DNA of 64,000 nucleotides, taken from assembly GCA_023313575.1 (NCBI GenBank), contig JAJTTP010000006.1:1984001-2048000 (forward strand), in the 5' to 3' direction. The stretch is from Eutypella sp. D-1 (taxonomy: Eukaryota > Ascomycota > Sordariomycetes > Xylariales > Diatrypaceae). The notes below the pieces were generated by a model. It was not told the origin of the DNA and ran no database searches. It saw only the letters and a program-made list of their open reading frames with translations. The position numbers and the translations under genes were made by a program. This document shows positions 44,706 through 54,283 of the stretch, one piece after another; position 1 is the stretch's first letter, and every line of letters begins with the position of its first letter.

Positions 44706-47280
44706 TTTGGGCGAGCTTTATGTTGTCCCTTCCGAAAAAGGACACCCAATCAACCGACCAACAATAAACTGGGGACCTTCTTTTCCGATCGGATGATGGG
44801 GCGCACTATCAGGTTTGACCTTGTTGCCTCAGATCTTAGGTACTTGAGCGGAGTCGTCGTAGCAATAGGCGCAAGTCTATCGATCTGTCTCGGTAGATAG
44901 AAGGTAGGCGATAGGCGGATAGGGGTATGTATGATGCACAATGCCGGGTTGGACGGTCTCTATGTAGGATGCGGAACACAAGAGGTGATAAGGCAAAATT
45001 GGGAATATTTTATCGTTTTATTTTGCCTCCTCTGCAGAACAACCTGACGAAAAGGGAGAAGTTGTCCTATGAGATCGACCTATAAGGCTTTAGGCTTCCC
45101 AGGCTGCTTGCTACTCAGGTTTCCTGTGTCTCTCTGAACCTCTAATGATCTAGTATTATTTATCTCGCAAGGTGATAAGCCTGGGCGGCAATGCTGCGGC
45201 GGGCTCTGCAAATCCCTCTAATGGCGAGGGGAATTTGACGATGGCGGTCCAATCGGCACAAGAAATAATACTAAGTTAACCAACTGCCTCTGACTACCGA
45301 TTAGGCATAATGACCTATGACCTAGTCATGCAAAAGCACCTGTATACGGGTAGTAGCAGCAACCGGAGAAGGTCGGCAGCGTTCAAGTCCTTTGCAGGTT
45401 GAATTGAAGAGTTCCAGGGTTGTTGCGCAGCTGCCTATGTATACAAAGTAGGAGGAGTAGTAGGAGGTAGTAGTAGTAGGTAGTAGTTGAGATTGCACCG
45501 GTGTAGGATGGGATGTAGGATGAAGGTAGGATGAATGTAGAATGGATGTAGAATAGGATGGGTCGATGACGGTTGGTGGTACGGAGCCTAGTCGGAGTAG
45601 CCCAATTGGAAGAACCTTGCTGAGTTGTCATTCCCTGCGAGTCATTACGTTAAGCTGAAGTTGTTCTGCCACTTATCGGATGGCTTGGTAGTATTTTCTT
45701 TTCTTTCTTAATTTTCCTTCTTTTTTGAGAATTGCAATTGGGTGGGAAGATGCTGGGGGGACGATGTTCTACATATTTCCGCCCAAGTCCAGGTCCTATC
45801 CATGGATGTAGTCTGACAAGTGTACTTCGTAGTAGTTCTGTGGTACCTACCAGGCTGCCAGGAAACCTTATTACGCTTAAGGCAGTGGACCTATTTTGTT
45901 GCCCTGCCTGCTTTTAGTACAGATGAAACCACTGGGCCACTTGGACGTATGTATAAGTAGTGAGGAAATCCCGATAATCTTGGCCAATCATAGGACGGGA
46001 AGGCTCTCCTCGACCTCTATGTACCTACCTGGAATGTACCTCCACCTACTTCCATCCTTGAAACCGGGATAATTGCCCAGGTGCAATTTCCATACACATG
46101 GGCACCTCCTCATCTTTTGAAGTTACGGCTCTTCCATGCCATGCGATTCAAGGCGATCTGAGGTCAGATATTGAATATTCGACGGGTAGCACAGCCCCAT
46201 ATAACAAACATATCATGATGGATGACAAGACAGTTCCAGGTTTTACATGAAATGTTATCCTCCCGGGACTGTGCCGTGGGTTTGAGACCAACAAACCTCC
46301 CGAGGTCGATCGAGTCATCCGCGAATTGTTCGGGAGACGACAGCAATTGTATACATTGTACCCAGGTATACGAAGTAACTCGTCGTACCTTGTGTGTGTC
46401 TCTTTTTTTCCCTTACTCCGTGGGATGTATGTATTGGCCTTAGGTAACTGCCTGGGGTTGCTTACCGAAATCAACGACTTTGTCTGGATGGAAAGCATTG
46501 TTTGTACAAATATCTGGTCTCGGGTTAGGTAATTGATATTGTCCTTCGAAGCTTGGCCGGCTCCATCAAGTTCAAGCATACCTAGGTAGCTAACATTCAA
46601 GTCGGGTTCGCGGAACTTAAATGCCTAGGAAGCCAAGCAACCAAGCAACCAAGCAAGCAAAGCGAAATATTCCAGAGTAGTTCCTAACGAACATCCACAG
46701 TTTAAATTCAAAGTACTTAGGTATGTTTAAGGAGATAGTAGACAGCCTGATAACGGTATGGAGCCCGACATACTTATCTACGTAAGTAAGTATTTGAATC
46801 GGCGAAAGGTGTTTGTTGGTTGCGTCATTCTGTTCAACCAGTTCCACGAGAGACCCGCTCGCCGAACCGAAAGCTCCGATCCATTCCTCGGAAGGACTTT
46901 ACCCCATTTGGGATGATAAGATCTCAAATCATTTATCTCAGTGATTGCGCCTTCTTATTTTCCCATCGTCATCGTCCACTGAGAACTCGCCGCTGCTACT
47001 ACTTTCCAAGATTGCTTCCATAGGTAGCCCTGGAGATCTCCCTTGTTTCGCATCTGCATCATTAGTACCTCGTAGGTGTAATTCTAGTATATTCAGTACA
47101 TTTGTAACCCCGCCCATCCCATATCAACATTAGTTAACCTGACAAATCGGGCAACCTTAGAAACTAAGCCCGCACCTAGAACCCCGACAACCAGTACTTA
47201 TAATAAGGGATAAACCCCACCTTTCACTTCCTACCAACAACCCCCCCTTTTAGAGAACAAGACTCACGAACGTCTCTTTC
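44706..47280. other. Divergent intergenic region between the BAG and glutaredoxin genes
   Basis: Contains a TAG-rich array at 45448-45489, a GGATGTAG-type minisatellite at 45503-45562 and a CCAAGCAA array at 46633-46660. Minus-strand frame 46148-46600 (150 codons) has no family resemblance and is not called. Nearest possible promoter elements were not identified. Confidence 0.5.
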
Positions 47281-47989
47281 ATGTTCCTCTTCCGCCGTCT
47301 CTTCCAAACAGCAGTATCACCAGAAGCCATGTCTGCCGCGAAGACCAAAGCTCAGGAGATCATTGACAGCAACGCTGTTGGTAAGTAACACTTGAACCTC
47401 GCCTTCTCTTGCTACCCCTCCATCCCCTCCCCCTTCCCCCCTCTTCTCGTAAGGTTACCGGTCCCATGTGATCAATCCTTAACCACAGCCTCGCCCCCCA
47501 CCGCATTCCTAGACATTGCACAGCGTCGCAGTTTTGGTGGCAGCGTTCCACACAAGTGTGTGTGGGGGGGGCTGCTGGGAGAAAGGGAAGGGGAATGCGC
47601 GCGCCGAGACCTCGTTATACGTGTGGGTGGGCGCGCGTAACCCAGCCCAGCCCAACCCAGCCTTGCCCTGCACTACAGTGCACCATACAGCAGGAACCCC
47701 CCAACTGACACGTTTTTCTTGTTTTGCGACTGCAGCCGTCTTCTCCAAGTCGTACTGCCCGCACTGCCGGGCGACGAAGCAGCTGCTGGACGGGGCGGGA
47801 GCCAAGTACTACGCGCTGGAGCTGGACCAGGTGGACGACGGGGCGGCGATCCAGGACGCGCTGCAGGATATCTCCGGCCAGCGTACGGTCCCCAACATCT
47901 TCATCGCCAAGAAGCACATCGGCGGCAACTCCGACCTCCAGGCCCGCGCCGACCTCAAGGACCTGCTCGCTGCCGCCGGCGCCGTCTGA
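47281..47989 (+). CDS. Dithiol glutaredoxin with two possible start codons
   Basis: Exons 47281-47380 and 47736-47989, separated by a 355-base intron, give 117 residues from the first ATG. Glutaredoxins reduce disulphides and glutathione mixed disulphides with glutathione. The active site is C41-P-H-C44 within FSKSYCPHCRATKQLL; the usual residue in this class is Tyr, giving CPYC. TVPNIFI supplies the cis-proline and GGNSDL the glutathione-binding turn. The first ATG (47281) adds MFLFRRLFQTAVSPEA, a basic hydrophobic stretch like a mitochondrial presequence; the second ATG (47329) would give a 101-residue cytosolic form. This arrangement resembles yeast GRX2, whose two starts give mitochondrial and cytosolic forms. 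Confidence 0.9.
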
Positions 47990-48834
47990 CTAGCTCCGAC
48001 ATCACCTACAACAGCAACAATGACACGGCCACTACGAAATCCCGGGACATCGCGTCTGTGAGCGAGGCGGGTTAGAGGCTGCGGTCGAGGTGGATGGGTA
48101 CGTGGGTGCTGGACTATGTAGCTAGGGAGCTGTGAGATATCTCTACGTCTTGATACCAATTCCGACACCTATGTACATAACCTGCTTTTGGCGAGCAGGA
48201 GTGGCACGGGTGTGCCAACGTGGGCATGAAAGACAGGTTTCGGGTTTGCGGCCAGTCATCGGACGAGGCACCTCTCAATCCACCACAGGGTGAAAAGACA
48301 GAAAAATAGAAAACCACCACGCGCCTATTTCCGCATCGAGCCATGTGCTTCGTAAAATCACTGTGCACATGCTAGATAGCGATGCCATGCTCGACGTAGA
48401 TAAAAACTGCCACTCTTCAATTTTGAGAGGACTAGATCATTCCGTGATGCAATGCGCATAGATAGATGGCACAGAGAAAGAGGCTAAGACAGAGTACGGA
48501 AAAGTTATCCTGACCAAGAGGAGAGTTGTATTTTTCCCCCTGTGTTTCTTTTGGAACCCCTGACCATATTTTTAACCCCCCCCCTACCGCATTTCCACGG
48601 CGGCCACTGTGCCGGCTGAGAAGAAATACAAAGATAACGAATATACACATGTCTCGAGTAGTCAAGACCGAGGTAGCTAGAGGTAGTAACAACAGTAATA
48701 GTGGTGATCTTCCGGATCATACGGCCATATGCCATGCCATGCCACACCATCCCCCTCCCGGTCCCAGCGGGGAAAAACAAGAGGGCAAACCCCCAAACCC
48801 TTTTTTTCAACCCCCCCTTTTTTTTCTTTCAATT
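47990..48834. other. Convergent intergenic region
   Basis: 3' flanks of the glutaredoxin (+) and AIM18-like (-) genes. It contains short C and T homopolymers at 48579-48586 and 48800-48830. No gene is supported. Confidence 0.5.
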
Positions 48835-50094
48835 TTATAGAACCTGGGTGGCAACGGTGCCGATAGGCCTCTCGACGAACTCCATGATGCCCTCGACGAT
48901 GTTCTTGCGGGCGGGCTCGGAGGCGACCTTGGTGCCGGCGAGGTAGTTGAGCCACAGCAGGCGAGAGACGCGCTCGTCGGCGATGCGGGGGCCCAGCACC
49001 GTGCGCTGCCCGTTGGCCGCCTTCTCGAAGGTCACAGTCAGCGCGCCCGCCGCGTCGCGCACCAGCAGCATCTCGCGCGCCTTGGCTGCGCTGCCGCCCT
49101 TGAACAGCGCCTTGAAATCCCGCATCGCGTGCCCGAAGCCTTCGTCGCCGAACTCGTCGACGACGGGCGTTTTCTCCTCCTTATTGTTGCCCTCCTGCTT
49201 TGGTGGTGGAGGCGGCGCGGACGACCGGGCTTGGATGGCGCGCACGAAGCCGTCGCGCAGGTGGTGGAAGTTGGTGTCGCGGACGGGGACGATGCGGAAG
49301 AGGGAGCGGGGACGGGCGTCGGCGAGGACGTCGCGCCAGATGCGCTCGCCGCGGACAGGGTCGAGCAGGGCGGCGCGCAGCTCGTCCTTCTCGCTCGGGA
49401 TCAGCGTCGACGCGATGGGGCTGATCTCCCGCACCAGCCGCGCCTGCACCGCCGCCACGTCCTGCGTCGCGATGTAGAACCCTACCACATACACCCGGAT
49501 CCCGAACATGCTGACCGTCCGCGCTCCTAAGCCTACTAGTGTGTACTCCACCCCGCCCTCGTTGACCACCTCCTCCGCCGTCGCCGCCGTCTCCCCGGCT
49601 GTCGCGACGGTTAAGAGCCGCGGAAACGTCGGTATGGTGCTGTCGCCCGTGGGCACCAGCTCGCGGCCCTCGGCGTCGTGGATAACGGTCTTCCGCTTGG
49701 TGCCGGCCTCGTCGACGAAGGGATCGAGCTTGCTGGGGGGCAAGGGCCCAGCGTCGAACTTTTTGGGGTACCATAACTCGTTCAGCAAGAGGTAGAGCGT
49801 GTAGCAGGACAGGGAGAAGCTGGCCGCGGCGCCGGCGACTAAGAAGTTCCGCCGCCGCCTGTAGTAGTCGTAGGACTTATCGCGCATGCGGTCCACGTTC
49901 AGCCCCTCGACGGCGCGGGCCGAGGTCATCGTTGGTCGCCGCGACCGCAGGAACGTCCGGGTTTGTAATGCCGGATGTGGCTGTGCGTGCGGGCGCGGGT
50001 GCGGGTGCGAGGGTCGGGAATTCCGGAGACCACCCTGGATTACGGAGGAGGGTCGGACCCGACCGGGAGGGCGGAGACAACGGGCTGCGTTCAT
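48835..50094 (-). CDS. AIM18: Aim18/Aim46-like mitochondrial chalcone-isomerase-fold protein
   Basis: A single-exon 419-residue protein. The N-terminus is Arg-rich and lacks acidic residues for about 58 positions (RCLRPPGRVRPSS ... TRTFLRSRRP), a clear mitochondrial presequence, followed by a membrane segment at about 83-104. The body shows the chalcone isomerase fold motifs: YTLVGLGARTVSMFGIRVYVVGFY, a typical strand-helix start, and later RDTNFHHLRDGFVRAI, LLVRDAAGALTVTF and LLWLNYLAGTKVASE. Yeast Aim18 and Aim46 are inner-membrane proteins with this fold that lack the isomerase active site; the fold is also found in fatty acid-binding proteins. A low-complexity insert (APPPPPKQEGNNKEEK) lies in the middle. 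No introns. Confidence 0.87.
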   Translation of the reverse strand: MNAARCLRPPGRVRPSSVIQGGLRNSRPSHPHPRPHAQPHPALQTRTFLRSRRPTMTSARAVEGLNVDRMRDKSYDYYRRRRNFLVAGAAASFSLSCYTLYLLLNELWYPKKFDAGPLPPSKLDPFVDEAGTKRKTVIHDAEGRELVPTGDSTIPTFPRLLTVATAGETAATAEEVVNEGGVEYTLVGLGARTVSMFGIRVYVVGFYIATQDVAAVQARLVREISPIASTLIPSEKDELRAALLDPVRGERIWRDVLADARPRSLFRIVPVRDTNFHHLRDGFVRAIQARSSAPPPPPKQEGNNKEEKTPVVDEFGDEGFGHAMRDFKALFKGGSAAKAREMLLVRDAAGALTVTFEKAANGQRTVLGPRIADERVSRLLWLNYLAGTKVASEPARKNIVEGIMEFVERPIGTVATQVL

Positions 50095-51928
50095 GATGAC
50101 GTATATTCTGTAGACTGCATCGAAAAAAGCTGTGAATCAACTACCTCCTTGATTTTCGGGGATCGTCCATTTTGGCATTGACTTGACTTGACTTACGGGA
50201 CTAGGTAGAAATGTGAAAGGATGTATGTATGGTACGGTGGTGGGGAGACGAAGACTGGGCTGATCTCAAACCAGCTCCAATAGCCTCAACAACCAATTGG
50301 TAGTAAGGTAACGGTAATAATGATTCCCAAGGTCCTCCAATGCACTTGCCTAAGGTGAGCATCGTTCGATAAGATCCAACTATCATTGGCGGCCCGCCAC
50401 GCAGCTGGACCCCAGGTGTCGGCAACCTGATAAGATCTATAACCTATCAGCCCCCGGGGCCATCCAGGTGCATAGCTTAACTAACAACCTTGGAAGCCGT
50501 TCATATGAAAGGCATTACGTCATCATGGTAGACAGCCCTCGGCAGCCTCAGGGCTACCAGCTTGCTACCTAAGTACGTAATGGGGACCTCCCATCTGCTC
50601 ACATATTCCAAGGTTGGGCTGGTTGAGGCTATTTCAGGTAACTACACTACATCATCTCGTGATTAGGTAATGCTCGAAACCCGATGACTGGAATGTTCGG
50701 GTTACAACAGAGAACTACCTAGGTAAATTTGGTAGGCATTCTTGGCATTGAACTTGAGTTGTGAGGCAATGAGCTTGTGAGGTAATACTACATGCCAAGC
50801 CCTCGAAGACTGCTATACCTGATCGGTCAATGCTCAGCCACACTCTCTTCGTATCCCACCTCTATTTTCAAGTTTGCCAGTCCGGTCAGGTGTCAACTGT
50901 CGCAAAATAGATCGAAGACACCGGAGCTGAGGACGCCCGAACGCAATCGTCGTGGTTCAGCGTGGCTGGGATGGCGTCCATTGGCTGGCAAGCAGGGAAC
51001 TGTGTGGCCCGTCTTGGCCCTCTAAGGCCTCCCCCCTCAGGCCCCTCTTCTGCCAGCCAGCCAGCCAGCCTTGGTCCGGAAAGCCCCGGGTTTGCAATGC
51101 AACATGACATGTGAAGAGGGCGGCTTCCGATCATCGCCATCGCCACTTCGAGGCGCTGCACACCACTCGAATTTGACGATTTTTTCCCCCACCCCGAACC
51201 CGCTCAGCCCACCGGGACACGCAACCACACACATTTTCAGACATTCTGACATATTCGTCGGGGTCCGTCGCAGTCATAGTGGGGTTCAGCCCCCCTCATG
51301 GTCACCCAACCACATCAGAAGCCTCGTAACCCCGGTATGGACTACATACTGAGCAGCTATTCTGCTATTCTGCAGCAAACATTTTTTTAAACATTTTTTT
51401 TTTGCCTTTTACTATTCGGGGAACAAACAGGTTGATTAGCCAGCGTAAGCCTTGCCTTGCTCACGCATGCCGGAGTTGGCGTCTGTTACTATTTCTGGAT
51501 GAACGAATCAGCGGGCACATGATGGCACAAGATCAGCTCCCTCCCTCCCAACCACATCCAGACACACAGTGAGTATGGAGGGTCCGGTCAACGCGTACCC
51601 GTTGACGTCTATAGCAAACATAATTATTAAGATTGTGTGATCGGATGATTATAAGAGAGTTAAGAAGTCTTGATCTCAAGGTTAAGTTTTTTTTATTCTT
51701 CACTACTCATCATTCCATCTCATCATCTATACAACTACACATCGTCTACTATAGGACGTAGCTGATACATACCAACAATACGTCTTGTTCTATCTCATCA
51801 TCATCATCACCAGAGTAACAGACACAACCAAGACAACTTGAGCTCAAATCTTACAAGCACCCTATCACATACATAAGGTGCTTCACTAAACTCGCAAACA
51901 AATCTAAGCACATACACACATATCAACC
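50095..51928. other. Divergent intergenic region
   Basis: Promoters of the AIM18-like gene (-) and the GPI-anchored protein gene (+). The last 300 bases before 51929 are rich in CA/TCA, as in strong fungal leaders. No gene is supported; frame 51071-51352 has no family resemblance. Confidence 0.5.
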
Positions 51929-52345
51929 ATGAAGACTGCCGCTGTATTCACTCTCCTGGCAGCAGCTGCCACTGCCTCCGCTAATGTCATTCCCGCACAC
52001 TCCGAGAACGCCCCACCATACCCATACCCCCTAACCACCATCGCAACGATCAACCCAACGGGGGCCTACCCCACCGCCCCCACCCCGCCGACCTATCCCG
52101 CACCTAAGGGCACGGGCATCGCGTCCTATCCCCCGGGCGTAGGCGTCGGCGGCACCGGCACCGGCACGGGATCCTGGCCCCAACCCACCACCAACGGCAC
52201 GTACGTCCCGACAGGGACGCCTACGCAGCCCACCGGCGGCCAGACCCAGCCGCCCACGACTGAGATCCCCATCAGCGGCGCCTCGCGGAACGGCGCCGGC
52301 CTGCTGGCGCTCGTCGGCGCTGCTGCCGCCTACGTGCTATCATGA
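51929..52345 (+). CDS. GPI-anchored Pro/Thr-rich cell wall protein
   Basis: A single-exon 138-residue protein: signal peptide 1-18 (cleavage near SANVIP), a Pro/Thr/Tyr/Gly-rich middle with PTAPTPPTYP and GTGTGTG low complexity, one N-glycosylation sequon (NGT), and a C-terminus of small residues (SGASRNGAG) before a hydrophobic tail LLALVGAAAAYVLS. This is the textbook layout of a small GPI-anchored wall or membrane protein; the middle would be O-mannosylated. No enzymatic domain is present. The leader before the ATG is CA-rich, consistent with strong expression. Confidence 0.8.
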   Translation: MKTAAVFTLLAAAATASANVIPAHSENAPPYPYPLTTIATINPTGAYPTAPTPPTYPAPKGTGIASYPPGVGVGGTGTGTGSWPQPTTNGTYVPTGTPTQPTGGQTQPPTTEIPISGASRNGAGLLALVGAAAAYVLS

Positions 52346-54283
52346 GAGCCCCTTCTCTGCCTCTAACTACTTTATCACGACGGGAAGATGGGGCTTTGTT
52401 TTTTTTTTTCGCATATGCACGGCGTTACCGGGATTTCTTCTGACGGGTAGTAAATCATCTACACCTCTCACACAGGGCATATGAGCATCATTATCACGAT
52501 CCATCGGGGTAGATCGCGGACCCCTTTTAAACGAAGGGGGAAAAAAAGTCCCATGAGCGGACAACATCTAGCATCGGTCACAAGACAGAATCTTTGACCT
52601 AGAGACTGCATCGTTTTTAGAGATATATATACCCTATACATTTAATAATCTAATATTAATATGATCCATGATCAACATATCAATCCAAAAAGAAACATAC
52701 TTCGTGATCTATCTAATGCATGTGTTCGCTTGTGAACTGTGCAAAACAGCAAAGCATAAAAAGTCCTATCGCCCCCGTCTTTGCACCGAGTGTGCCGCGA
52801 AGGATGCGCTTTCCTACGGCTCGCCATCCTCGTAATAGTAAATTCAATGCGCAACACCATCTCATCCCACCGCGTTTCAGGGAGGAGAGGGGGTCGCGGG
52901 GCAGCGGACGGTTTATCCGTTCGATGGTTGTTAGGTTTCGCCAAACGCTCTTCCGCATCGCTATTAATTACCACCTACCTTAGCTATGTATGCGTGAAGA
53001 ACGACATATCGCACCTACTTCTACTAGCAGTGGATGCACACGCGTAATGTCTTTCTCGGCGATATATATACAACCTTGACATGAGTTCGCTCCCACCCCT
53101 ACGGTCTACCCCTCCTCCCCCCCTGCCCCCTCAGTGGTTTAGTTGTAAATCTTATGGTGGATACCAATTGGGTTTGGGTACCCAAGAAAACCCATGGGTA
53201 CCCACGGGTAGGTTGGGGTCATCGTGAATTAGGTGCCCTACCCTACCCACCCACCCACCCACCGATTTTCTACCCATGGGTACCCGTGGGTAAAAGGAAT
53301 ATAAAATAAAAACCATGGGCCCGGATGGGTTAAAGCAGAGAATTAACCCTAAGTCCAAAGTAGCCGCGACGCCATGCGGACTCCACCCATCCCGTAACGG
53401 CAACAGGGTGCCGAGGGTCGTTCATGAGTATGATGCCGGCGCGGGTGTGCGACGGAGGCTCGGGAACGGCAAATGCGGACCCGGATGGCTGGCCGGCGTG
53501 CCCACAGTATTAGGAGTGCCTTTTATGGCGAGATTTTATTCTTAAAATTCCATTTTATTGAATAGTAAAATCTTTATAATAATTCAAGATATAATTCCTG
53601 CCCCGTTTAATTGTATCACAGTCAGTAACCATGAGTAACAACCGAGTGTACATCGACAGCCACACTTGGCTGTGATATCTCAACCCCTTGCGTCAACTGC
53701 ATCTATGGTATTCGTAAAGTTACGTACGTAGATGCGTAAGCCTACACCGAAGCTACGTACAACATAATGTAGATTTTATATAGCATACGAAATCCGATGA
53801 AGCCAAGCGGTATTTTATAATACTACCCGTGTAACCGACCCCTTGGCCTCCTAGTCTACACAATATTGAGACTTCCGTTGCTAATCCTCGATTTGTTTCC
53901 AGAGAGCTAGGACTTCGTTACACATATCATTGCATATATGTCCTCTATTTTCACAAGACCAATTATTACCGCCAAAATGCTACATGCTTAATGCCCCCAA
54001 GTAGCTGTGGCGTTGATTAGCTCAAGTTGGGGCCATCTTGTTGAATGGAGGTAGAGATAGATCAATACAATTCCATTATCTGTTTCCTGTTTTACCCCAG
54101 TATAATGATGATCACAGCCAACCCAAATTAGATCGTTATTTGGTATTTGAGTAACTACGTGAAAGCACTATGATTTTGTTGAAAGATTTACCCACTGGCT
54201 AATAGGTACATATGCATACCCGTTCCCAAACCTTACCCGGGACATGTCACATTCCTTGCTTTTCAATTGAATAAATCTCTCCC
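52346..54283. other. Convergent intergenic region with palindromic GGGTACCC repeats
   Basis: Between the GPI-anchored protein (+) and the DHA2 exporter (-). It contains the GGGTACCCATGGGTA-type repeats at 53176-53292. The part 53550-54250 is AT-rich and featureless. Confidence 0.5.
53132..53300. repeat. Palindromic GGGTACCC / ACCCATGGGT repeat block
   Basis: Two 21-22-base copies, CCCATGGGTACCCACGGGTA (53191-53210) and TACCCATGGGTACCCGTGGG (53271-53290), are related both as direct and as inverted repeats because each is nearly palindromic. GGGTTTGGGTACCC precedes and ACCCACCCACCCACC lies between. The left edge reads CAGTGGTTTAGTTGTAAAT, like the end of a hAT transposon, but no matching right end was found. 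Confidence 0.5.

Noticed and set aside
45400..45600. CRISPR-like array
   Set aside because: The repeats are simple adjacent minisatellites without unique spacers, in a eukaryotic genome.
46148..46600. A 150-codon minus-strand frame between BAG and glutaredoxin
   Set aside because: No ATG-context support, no recognisable domain, biased composition and no splice partners.
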